Of a stretch of DNA of 64,000 nt, positions 1-11,000 are shown piece by piece. The notes below the pieces were generated by a model that saw only the letters and a list, made by a program, of their open reading frames with translations, was not told the DNA's origin and ran no database searches. The stretch's first letter is position 1. Each line of letters starts with the position of its first letter. This stretch comes from Hsuehochloa calcarea (taxonomy: Eukaryota; Streptophyta; Magnoliopsida; Poales; Poaceae): the NCBI GenBank assembly GCA_036346395.1, contig CM070604.1:7611904-7675903 (forward strand), read 5' to 3'. Both the position numbers and the translations under genes were made by a program.

Positions 1-794
1 TTCTCGTCACTCCCGCTCTTTGTCTCGGGCCGCCCGGCTGTCGCTGTCGCCATTGATCTCTCGCCCTTCTCGATGAACTTTGAGAGGAATCGAGTCAGAA
101 GTACCACATGAATGTGGTAGCATGCCTATAAATTTCAGGTTGGTTCTTGCCTCATCTGACTACGGATTATGCTGGGACAGCATACCACACCTGTGAAATT
201 GAGTGCGCAGTTGGACAATTTTTAAGTTTGCTGTCATCATTACTTGTCTGGCTCTTCGTCTCTTTACTTTGTCAGTTTGTTAAATGCTGCTTGCTAAAGT
301 GGTGCCATGTGAAAGAAGCTAGCACAGCCATTAAAGATGCTGGGAACACCGCAAATAATCAGTATATGTTGGTTGGACGGATACCAAAGTCGGACATGCT
401 GCACTGCAAAGTTTTCTACCGAGCAATCCTTCAAATGCAGTCTATTTTTATTTTCAGTAGCCACAGATCAAATAGATGACAGAGAGAAGGTTGAAGACTA
501 GCACAAAATATTATAGATCTAATTGGATAGATGGAGCAAGTGCGTGTCACACACACCAAAAAACTTAAATTGTTCTGAGCCTCTGACACACCACCGTCGG
601 TTGGGTCGGCCCCGGCGCACCGTGCAACTGTGAAGCCCCCAAGGAGACCTGGGTGCCACGCTGGTCGAAGTAGTATTCTCTGGAGCATGCCTCGTCGCGC
701 GACAAGTCCGCCTCGTCCCAAAGCGGTGCACAACCCGTGAAACATTACATTACGCATGCAATCATGGCGAAAACCACTTGCTATAGCCATCTTG
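1..794. other. Unassigned sequence left of the Copia remnant
   Basis: Nothing here is recognisable as coding. If the sucrose-phosphate synthase gene continues to the left, this is part of an early intron or flank. Open frames of 70-155 codons on either strand show no family motif and I treat them as chance. The N-terminal exon of the synthase was looked for and not found. Confidence 0.4.
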
Positions 795-1442
795 TCGGGA
801 GCCTCGTCTATCTTGGGATTACTTGACCTGACATTTCTCACCCAGTTCACATCCTGAGTCAGTTCATCTCTGCTCCTACTCAGCTTCACTACAGTCATCT
901 TCTTCGTGTTCTGCGATATCTTTGTGGGACCATCACTTGTCGCCTTTTCTCCTCGCTCTAGTTCTTTGTAGCTTCAGGTGTACTCTGATGCGACCTGGGC
1001 TAGCGATCATTTTGATCGCCGGTCTCTTTCTGCCTATTATGTTTTCCTCGGTTCCTCTTTGATTGCCTGGAAGACCAAGAAGCCGACTGTTGTTTCCCGT
1101 TCTAGTGCTGAGGCTGAGCTGAGATCCATGGCGTCATTGACAGCTGAGATCACCTAGCTTTGGTGACTACTTGAGGATTTCGGTATTTCAGTTTCTGCAC
1201 TGACTCCTCTCTTATCAGACAGTACTGGTGCGATCAACATTGTTTGAGATCCCGTGAAGCATGAGCTTACCAAGCACATTGAAGTCAATGCTTCGTACAT
1301 GAGATCACAGGTGCAAGGCTAAGTTATTGCTCTTCAGTATATGCCTTCGGAGCTTCAGTTAGCTGATTTCTTCACCAAGGTATAGACTAGAGTTTAACAT
1401 AGTTTCTACCTCTCCAATCTCAGTGTTGTTGATCCACCATGA
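795..1442 (+). pseudogene. Ty1/Copia pol remnant (end of reverse transcriptase and RNase H)
   Basis: Conceptual translation in one main frame, broken by several stops, gives the end of a Copia polyprotein. Recognisable pieces are a segment like RPDISHPV, then YSDATWASD (RNase H), KTKKPTVVSRSSAEAE, a KHIEV-type segment and an ADFFTKV-type tail close to the end. The order matches the RNase H region of plant Copia elements. Stops interrupt it near 1155, 1320 and 1385, so it is dead. It lies upstream of the first visible synthase exon, most likely inside an intron. Family call is by motif only. Confidence 0.8.
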
Positions 1443-1454
1443 GTTTGAGGGGGA

Positions 1455-1561
1455 TGTTTGATGTTAGTTTGTATATAGTGCTTGTTGCATATTTACCTAC
1501 ACTGTAACTTGTATATTCGACCTTTTGGCCTATTGGAATAAATCAATATCTCATTCCAACA
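1455..1561 (+). repeat. Short Copia 3' LTR or LTR fragment
   Basis: It follows directly on the Copia pol remnant. A purine-rich tract (GAGTTTGAGGGGGA) ends at 1454 and is followed by TGTTTGATG. The segment closes with CCAACA at 1556-1561, so it has the TG...CA form of an LTR. It includes a TATA-poor, AT-rich body. It is only about 107 bp, so it is either a very short LTR or a truncated one. No target duplication could be checked because the 5' part of the element is missing. Confidence 0.5.
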
Positions 1562-2055
1562 GTAACAATCTGTTAGTTGTTGGGTTGACCCAGAATCATT
1601 ATTACAGGGCAAGATTTGAATTGTTCCAACATGTTAAGAAAATAAAATTGGCCTTTTTGGATTGCACAATCTCAAGCCATCAAAATTTTACATATATTTT
1701 CAAAGTTCTCACTGGTTGCTATCTACGCTAGGTACAAGAGATATATCCCACTTTTAGTAGCTTGTTGGTCATATTTCGGCTTTTGTAATGAAAAATTAAA
1801 TGGGGTTTCCGCTCATTAGAAAAAAATTGGTCACATTATATAAGTATTTGTTTTTTTTTTTTTGCATCGAGCATTTGATGTTGCTTTCACTCTATTCTGA
1901 TCCACGTTGTTCATCAAAAATAAACTTTTCACTGTCCAATTTTAGTGTCAAGATTTCACCCTTGCACAATAACTACACGCTTACTTACATTTGTACTTCT
2001 ATCTCTTCCATCTTTTGTGTGTGTTCCTTTATTACCTAAATGTTCTAATCATCAG

Positions 2056-5000
2056 TTTGAGGAAGCCAACCGCTTGTTAAAACGGCGTCTAGAAACAGAG
2101 AAGCCACGAAATGATGCTACTGGAGATATGTCTGAAGATCTCTTTGAAGGCGAAAAGGGAGAGGATGCTGGTGATCCATCTGTTGCCTACGGTGACAGCA
2201 CGACTGGGAACACACCTAGGATCAGTGCAGTTGACAAGCTATACATAGTGTTGATCAGGTATGGGATAGTTTCTGTAATAACTTCATATTGTATTTTTGT
2301 AGGCAAGTTGTGCAATATAAGAAAACTACATGTTAAACACTGCTTAAGCTGCAAGCAATTAATACATTTTGCACCGAGCTGCTATTCACAGATGCAAAAT
2401 GACCTCACAGTTTGTTGAGAGGTACTATATTCTAATACCTGTATACCATCATGCACCAAGAGCTCCCCCATTCTGTAGCAAAAGAATGATATAAAAAAAA
2501 TCACCATTCACAGATTTGGCCTACCTACTAATAATCAATCCTTTAGACTCAGAATTTGTGGTATCAGTGTGTCACCTCTTGTTCCTATTCCCTACTTTGA
2601 TATATAATGTAATTTGCAGGTTTGTTGGTATTTTGTGTTCAAATGTATTGGCCATTTAATTCCTTTATGATGTATTGTACTGCAGCCTTCATGGCCTGGT
2701 CCGTGGTGAGAACATGGAGCTTGGCCGCGATTCAGATACTGGTGGACAGGTATTGTCGTTGCATATACTTAGATAATTAAGTACAAGTGCATTTTGTTCT
2801 CCAGCATGAATAACTCTAACCTTATAATGTAGTTAATTCGGGGTAGCTGTTACTTCCATTTGACCTTCTAAAAATCTCCACCAACAAAAAAGATCATATA
2901 AGTATAATTTCACTTGCATCTGTTGTGTGCCATTTGATAGGTCAAATATGTTGTGGAACTTGCTAAAGCATTGAGTTCATTCCCTGGAGTTTACCGGGTT
3001 GATCTGTTGACAAGGCAAATCTTAGCACCAAATTTTTATCGTGGCTATGGTGAACCAGCAGAGACACTGGTACGAACAAGTTTCAAGAATTTTAAACATG
3101 AAAGAGGAGAGAACAGTGGTGCATATATCATCCGAATACCATTTGGACCGAAAGACAAGTATCTAGCAAAAGAACATCTCTGGCCTTACATTCAAGAATT
3201 TGTTGATGGGGCACTCAGTCATATAGTGCAGATGTCAAAAATCATTGGTGAAGAAATCGGCCGTGGGCATCCAGTGTGGCCTGCTGTGATTCATGGCCAT
3301 TATGCCAGTGCAGGAGTTGCTGGTGCTCTACTTTCTGGAGCACTTAATGTTCCCATGGTATTTACAGGGCATTTTCTTGGGAAAGATAAGTTGGAAGGGC
3401 TTCTCAAGCAAGGGAGACAGACAAGGGAACAGATAAATATGACATACAAAATAATGTGCCGAATAGAAGCAGAGGAACTGTCTCTTGATGCATCTGAAAT
3501 AGTTATTGCAAGCACTAGGCAAGAGATAGAAGAGCAGTGGAACTTGTATGATGGTTTTGAGGTCATTCTTGCAAGGAAGCTTCGTGCGAGAGTCAAGCGT
3601 GGTGCTAACTGCTATGGCCGTTATATGCCTCGTATGGTTGTGAGTACACTGTACACATCATAACTTTGACTCTTTTTGTTACCATAATAATCACTGTATT
3701 TGTGGCAGAATTATATTTCATAGTCGGGTTATTAGCATCAGCTGTAGTTGCTGTCCTTATTTGTAGTAGCGGTAACATTTTTACCAGTTTTCTATTCCTT
3801 GCTCTGCAGATAATTCCTCCAGGTGTTGAATTTGGCCATATGATTCATGATTTTCATATGGATGGTGAAGAAGATAGCCCATCCCCTGCTTCTGAAGATC
3901 CACCTATTTGGTCTGAGGTCGCGAAATTTTCTTCAGATTTGCACATGCAAGATCTCACTTACTAGTTTACATATTCTTTTTTTGATTAAAACTTACTGGT
4001 TTATTATATTCCATAATTGATAAGAGTTATTGCTTATTTGTTTATGCCTGTTTATCCGGCATCTTTAAGTTTGTGCTCTGATAATTTGTATGTGATGACA
4101 GATAATGCGGTTCTTTACAAATCCTAGGAAACCTATGATTCTGGCCGTTGCTCGTCCTTATCCTGAAAAGAATATTACAACACTTGTGAAAGCGTTTGGT
4201 GAATGCCGACCATTGAGGGAGCTTGCTAACCTAGTAAGATAAAACTTAAAAACCTAGCATTTTGATATTCTGTATATATGAATATAATAGTTTGGTAGCT
4301 GCTAATAATCTGGAATGCTCATTTTATTTTGTACTACATTTTATTTTGTACTTACTTTTGATGTTGCATTTCAGACATTGATAATGGGTAACCGTGAGGC
4401 TATTTCCAAAATGCATAATATGAGTGCAGCTGTTTTGACATCAGTACTTACATTGATTGATGAATATGATTTATATGGTCAAGTGGCATACCCAAAGCAT
4501 CACAAACACTCTGAAGTTCCTGATATTTATCGCTTAGCAGCAAGAACAAAGGTATGTTATTTCTGAGCACAAGAAAGTGAGAAACTGGCGGTGCCATTCT
4601 TTCCCTTGTTTTGAATACCTAGCACTTGAAGTGCTTGTCTTCAATTGTCTATCTATTTTGATTTGTTTCTGATAGGTAGAAAACTCACAACTTTCATAAA
4701 TTAAATTGTTCAAAGGTCTGAAAGCGAGTCCCGTCTCTCCAATCGGCTGCTCAGATAGACAGCTTCGTTTAATTTCCGATGAACTTCAATGCACCTCTGC
4801 TGACTTCCCATGTAAATATCTTGGGTTGCCCCTATCCTTGAGGAAGCCCACAAAAAGCGACTTTCAACCTCTCTTGGACAAGGTCACCGGTCGTCTGCAG
4901 AGCTGGCAAGCCGGCATGCTCACACAAGGAGGTTGCCTAGTTGTGGTCAAGACGGTTCTTACGGCTCTCCCCATCTACTCCTTCATGGCTATAGGCCCTC

Positions 5001-8000
5001 CTTTGGGTGATCAAAGAAATTGACAAACGGTGACGTGCTTTCCTTTGGAAAGGAACTGGGTAAGTGTCTCGAGGTCATTGCTTGGTCGCTTGGCCTTCGG
5101 TCTGTAGATCTACTCAATGCGAGGGTCTGGGTGGAGTGCCTACGGTTGTGGGACTTGCTACCGAACGTTCGCATACAAATACGTCCTTTGGTGCTGGGAA
5201 TCCTTGGGCCAGTATACGTCGAGTTCGGCATACAAGGCCTTCTTCAATGGCAATCCGGAATAAATGAATGGTCGCGGAAGCTCTACTTAACGACACGTGG
5301 ATCACGGACAAGGGGTTGACTCGATGCTCAGGTCCTCACGGAGTGCCTATGGTTGTGGGACTTGCGATTGAACGTTCACATACAAATACGTCCTTTGGCG
5401 CTGGGAATCCTTGGGCCAGTATACGTCGAGTTCGGCATACAAGCCTTCTTCAATGGTTCCCAGTACTTCGCATGTGCTCCTGCCATTTGGAAAGCTTGGG
5501 CACCTTTGAAATTCAAATGCTTCTTGTGGTTAGCGATCTGTTGCTGCTGCTAGACCACGAATTGTCTCGAACGTCACGGCCTCCAAAACAAAGGGATTTG
5601 TGTTTCCTGTCGCTCCACTCGGGAAACAATTGCTCATCTTCTTGTTGGATGCATGATCACTTCACAAATATGGACGCGCTTACTCCCGCTTGTTGGATTG
5701 TGATGCTGTCTCCCTGTAGGCCAAACCTCCCTTGAAAACTACCGGATGTCAGCTTGCCATTTGGTCTCGGGGAAGCGTCGGAAAGGCCTTGACTCGTGCA
5801 TCATCCTCATCTCCTGGATGATTTGGAAGGAGCGGAACTGATGCGGGGTGCCCGATCTTCTCGACGTAGAACCTCTCGATAACTTGTGTATCCTGACGAA
5901 CCGCTAGCTGATCCCCCGCGCCAATGCATGGACTTGCAACTTTTTGCGAAATTCGCCCAAACACACACTTGATTGGATCCTCGCTGACCACAAGCGAAGA
6001 TCGTCGAACCCTCAATTCCCAGCGGAAAAGCAAGAACAACCTTTTGTTCTCAATGCTTAATTCCCTCTGTTTTGGCTATAAGCACAACAGGAGAATCAAG
6101 CATATGCTTTGAAAATATATTAATCGTGGTCTGAGGTTACAATGGGGGTCTAACCCTCAATATATAGTGCCCCTTCTCCTCCTCATGGTTGGCCAAGAGG
6201 CCCTACTCCTATTCTAATTCGGAATTAAACTCCTACTCCAATTCCGACTCAATCTAAAATAAAAAGGAAACTCTAATTTTACAACCGTCATATTGTTTCG
6301 GTCATATCTTTTGATACATGACGAATTTCGGAGTGAGGGAGGATCCGTTGGATCGGGCTTAAAGTTAGCTTTCCAACAAGCCCATAAACACTCAAATCCG
6401 ACTTCGTATGAGAAAGTTATGACCTTTTTACTCGGGACTGTCCTGCTGATTCCGAATCCGAATTTGAGGTGATTCGAATCCGAATTGAATTCGAGTTGAT
6501 TAGAGTTTGAATTTGGTTGGGCTTGTGGAAGTTTCGAATTTGACTTGGATTATTGGGCTTCTCTCCTTGCTTGTCACCCACGAGCTTCTCCTCCATTGTG
6601 ACCTTTCTTCAAACTAATTTAAAAGTAAATTCGGTGAATGAGTTCACCTGTTGGATAAGCTTCTCTTGTTTTTCAACTCTCTTAGTAAGTTCATGTTGTT
6701 CTGAGGTATTTAATGAATTGAAAACATTATATGAAATAACGTAGCTAAGAATGTCCGCATCATCCTCCCTTTCTTCAAAAAAAGCCGTCCTCGGCTTTTG
6801 ATAGCCTGAAAATGTGCTAGACGAAGAAAACAACGTATGTGCATGGTATATGTATGAATCAATTATTGTGTTCTTGTTGTTTTGCACAATCGATAGCTCA
6901 AAATCATATTTCAAATTGCCCAACTGACTCATATGATAAAATTTATCCTTCCCAATATCAAAGTCAACTAAAGTGGGTGAAAACAAATTGATACCATTCC
7001 ATACTTAAACTGTGCCACTCTGATTAGTTATACATTTAAGAGATAAACAAGTAGGCATCATATTGCGTTCTAAACAATAGACACTTGTATTTAAACCCCT
7101 CTTAAAGAGACTGTGACATTGCTCAATAGATGGTTTGCGCAAAACATGTAATTTTAAATTAACAACATTATCACCGGTAATGCATATTCGATAAACTTGA
7201 AACATGTTGTTGTCTACACCAAAATCTCCGATCAAATTGAATTTATGTGTACGTAGCTATTTACTAGTGATCTTAAATGTGAAATTTCAAGAACCTTCTT
7301 AATAATACTAACTACCTCTTTTGGTTTATCGAATATGATATGACACAAAGAATCATTAAGGGATATTTTAGTAAGAACTTCTGTATGAGTAATCAATTCC
7401 ATATTATGCAATTAAGCATATCAAATTTAGAACTTGGAATCATCAAAGGAATAATGGAGTTCTCAGTTTTACGCACCTTGTCTTGATGATCTACCGATTT
7501 AGTACCAATAGTGTTACCTTGATTGTCCTCCTCAGTTGTTGTAGGTGCCGCGGGTATTGTAATGTCATCATGTAACCACGGGGTATCATGTATTCCCTCT
7601 CCAACCATGGTTATATCTTCATCTTTCTCTTCCAATGGTGAGGGCTCTTGAATGCAACTCCTTATTTGCTTGGTCCACCTGCACAATGTGTGATACAACA
7701 CTAGAAATAGAGGGTAAGTTGTTAGGTTCAAAAATAATCTTACTTGTTCTATCATCTATCTCTCCCTTTTCTTTTGGTGTATCTCTCACACTCTCAATTG
7801 GGATGCTCGCAACCTCGCATATGGTGGACTCACACAGCTCACTCTTTTTATCACTCTCTCAATTTGGTTATGTGGCTCTCATTCTCACATGGGTTTTGAT
7901 ACATCTCATCCTTGTAAGATCGTGGGCCAGCAATGGCACAACTACCACCAACCACGACCTCCTCACGTCTTTGCGGGTTGTGACGAGGCAAAGACTACTC

Positions 8001-11000
8001 ATCACCTCGGTCGAAGAAAAATTCATGCTCGATCTTCTTCTCAAGTGACACCCAGTGGATGAATAAGAACTAAAGAGTCACAGCGATTTAATTGATGTGC
8101 TTGCATGTGTTTAAGTCTCTTTTCTGCCTTCATAGCATATTTCACAAGATCTTGCAGACTACGAAAATATTCATCTTGAAGTGCAGCAACGATCTGATAA
8201 TTCAAGCCTGCTTTGAAGTATGCCTTTTCTTGATATGTACTAGTTATATTGACACGGCGCATTGCATGGTTCAACTCAATATAGTAATCTTGGACAACTT
8301 TGCATCCTTGTGTAATGCTCTCCACGAGGCGTAGTAGTTCCCGCTCATAATAGGATGGAACAAATTCTCTTCTCATGACGCTTTTTAAATAGACCCAAGA
8401 TGTAATGAATCGTTTTGCACTTAGTTGTTGCCACCAACTAGAGGCATAGTCCGTAAAAAACAAAGTGGCCACTCTCACTTCCTTGGCTTCTGATTCGAAC
8501 TTATGGGATTCAAGCTCGAACTCCATGTTTTGTACCCACTCAAGATACTCCTCTGGATCATTACTACCATAGAAGGGAAGATCGTATACTCGCGATCGCC
8601 AAGCGACAAAGCAACGAATATGTATGTAGGTGTATGTGTATCTCTCAAACTCACTTGTCTTCACAATTACATTCTTACCTTTCAAGTGATCAACAATAAT
8701 TACACTTGAGGCGTAGAACCACAAGGTGATGTGTGGCGAATTTCAAGAGCAAGTCAAAGCACGACAACGGGTGTTTTGTGGAGCTTGGTATGGATACCTA
8801 CTTAATTTGAAAATTCTAGGTATTGTAAGGCTAAGTAAATATCCAAACTAGAATTCAATGCCTAGTTGCCGATCACAAAGATATAAGTCAAAATCAAAGC
8901 AACTCACACATAAAGATATTGGAACTTAGTGCAATCAAGGAATGAGCTATGTAAGATATAAGTGAAGAACAAAATAGCTCAAGTTATAGAAAGACATCGA
9001 AGAATGAGTGGGGATTTTCGCCTACCAAAATGAGCAAAAATCAATTGCAAGAACACAAATATCTTTAGCTAGTCTTAAATAGGTTCAAAGTATTCGCAAA
9101 GGATTGAAAGGTTCTAAGTTGATGTCTCACTTCTTTTTGTTTTTTAGACACGACTAAAAATATCAAATTAGGCTCAAATAAAAACAACGCAAAAGATTCA
9201 AGATCTAACTAAACTTGATTCTAATGGACAAAAACTTAACAAAACTCACTAGAATAACAAATTAAATACTACGGCTTTTTCGTGTAGGAAAAAAATTTAG
9301 ATAATGGATAAAGATCTCAATGTTGCGGGGTATCTTCTCGACGCGATAACTTGTCAGTCCCGGAGTAGTTGCTTTGGATTTTTCGTCGAACCCTCAATTT
9401 CATCCCCTTGTTCCCACTCAATTCTCTCTGTTTTGGCTATAAGCACAACAGGAGAATCAAGCATACTTTGAAAAATATATTAATCGTGGTCCTCTTCTAA
9501 CCCTCAATATATAGTGCCCTTCTCCTCCTCATGTCTATTCTAATTGAATTAAACTCCTACTCCAATTCCGACTCAATCTAAAATAAAAGGAAACTCTAAT
9601 TTTACAACCGTCATATTGTTTCGGTCATATTTTTGATACATTTTCCCGTTGTCGGGCTTGAAGTTAGCTTTGCCCAAAAACACTCAAATTGGATGTTGTT
9701 CTAAGAATCCGAATTTGAGGTGATTCGAATCTTGAATTTTGAGTTGATTCCGAGTTTGAATTTAGTTGGGCTTGTGGACAATTTGACTTGGATTATTGGG
9801 TTTCTCTTTGCTTGTCTCCCACGAGCTTCTCCTCCATGACGGCCTTCTCAAGAAACGAAAATCTCCGTTCATTATTGAATCTTCCAATCTGGCACAAGCA
9901 AAATACTAGTTTTAGTTAGTATGAAATTTCAAATTTAAAAGTAAATTCGGTGAATGATTCACTGTTGGATAAGCTGAACTTCTTAGTAAGCTCATGTTAG
10001 GAATTGAGAATAACGTCTAAGGGTGTCCAGTAGTGTTGAACAATGTGACCACATCGACCGATTAATATTTGTGATGACTTACCTCAATGTTTAGAGGCAC
10101 TAGTAGTTTTTTTTTTTCCATCCCCACTCCTTGTGGTCTAGTCTGTCTGTCCTTTTGTTTTTCCCTTGTTTCGCTTTGTAATTGGATGTTGTTCTAAGTT
10201 CTTAATGGAATGACAACAAAAAAAGATGGCTGAAAGTTTAAATACCTGATTCTGTTATGTTAGGTAGAATTCACCAGTGCTACTTTAATACTTACCATGC
10301 ACTATTTTTATGTGATGCTGATTGTCCATTAAACAAATGCAGGGTGCTTTTGTAAATGTGGCTTATTTCGAACAATTCGGTGTCACCTTGATAGAGGTCA
10401 TAATCATTGAAATTTAAATTCAATTTTGCAGCCATTACCATTTCTGCATTCTAATTATCACCAACCTGTTCTTTTCGTGAGCAGGCTGGCATGCATGGTT
10501 TGCCTGTAATTGCAACAAAAAATGGAGCTCCTGTTGAAATGCACCAGGTTCGTGCATCATATTGTACTATTGTTAAATTCAAATCATATTAACTTTTTTT
10601 TGCAAGGAAAATCATATCAACTCATAGCTGGAATGAAGATCACTGTCTCCTTTCCGGTGGATATTGATGCAGGTGCTGGACAATGGTCTCCTTGTTGATC
10701 CCCATGATCAGCGTGCAATTGCAGATGCACTCTATAAACTTCTTTCTGAAAAACAACTTTGGTCAAGATGCCGAGAGAATGGGCAGAAAAATATACACCA
10801 GTTTTCGTGGCTTGAACATTGCAAGAATTATTTGTCAAGGATATTAACTCTTTGCCCAAGATATCCTGCTTTTGCGAGTAACGAAGACCAGATTAGGGCA
10901 CCTATTAAGGGAAGGAAGCATATCATTGTTATTGCTGTAGACTCTGTCAGTAAGGAAAATCTGGTCCGTATTATCAGAAATTCTATCGAGGCTACACGTA

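Larger units (their letters stand above)
5839..10030 (-). mobile_element. Gag-only Ty3/gypsy LTR retrotransposon nested in the LINE
   Basis: Two direct repeats bound the element: 5839-6762 (924 bp) and about 9321-10030 (decayed, shorter). The left repeat runs from TGATGCGG to CCGCATCA, so LTR ends form a short inverted repeat. Just inside it, at 6763-6778, the minus strand reads GAAGAAAGGGAGGA, a purine tract of the kind that primes plus-strand synthesis. That places the 3' LTR on the left and the element on the minus strand. A gypsy gag frame lies at 8041-8724. Between gag and the 3' LTR (about 1.3 kb) I see no protease, reverse transcriptase or integrase, so the element was non-autonomous. 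A primer-binding site next to 9320 was not recognisable. Confidence 0.85.
4705..10230 (+). mobile_element. 5'-truncated L1-type LINE, split by a gypsy element
   Basis: The left part (4705-5838) translates, with frameshifts, as the C-terminal third of an L1-type ORF2. It has the segment before the thumb (FPCKYLGLPLSLRKP, LQSWQAGMLTQGG), a WVIKEIDKR block near 5005, and the zinc-binding RT tail (KAWAPLKFKCFLW, CVSCRSTRETIAHLLVGC, SWMIWKERN). After the inserted element the same frame resumes with VFNNV at about 10034. A T-rich 3' tail and a TTCTTAATGGAATGACA-(A)n end follow near 10200-10230. The element is on the sense strand of the sucrose-phosphate synthase gene, inside its intron. No clear target duplication was found. 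Confidence 0.85.

Noticed and set aside
431..898. 155-codon minus-strand frame
   Set aside because: Overlaps the sense-strand Copia remnant and has no recognisable domain.
1945..2418. 157-codon frame starting at 1945 as a possible start of the synthase
   Set aside because: Only residues from 2056 onward resemble the synthase; an acceptor (ATCAG) lies at 2051-2055, and the frame past 2258 is intron.
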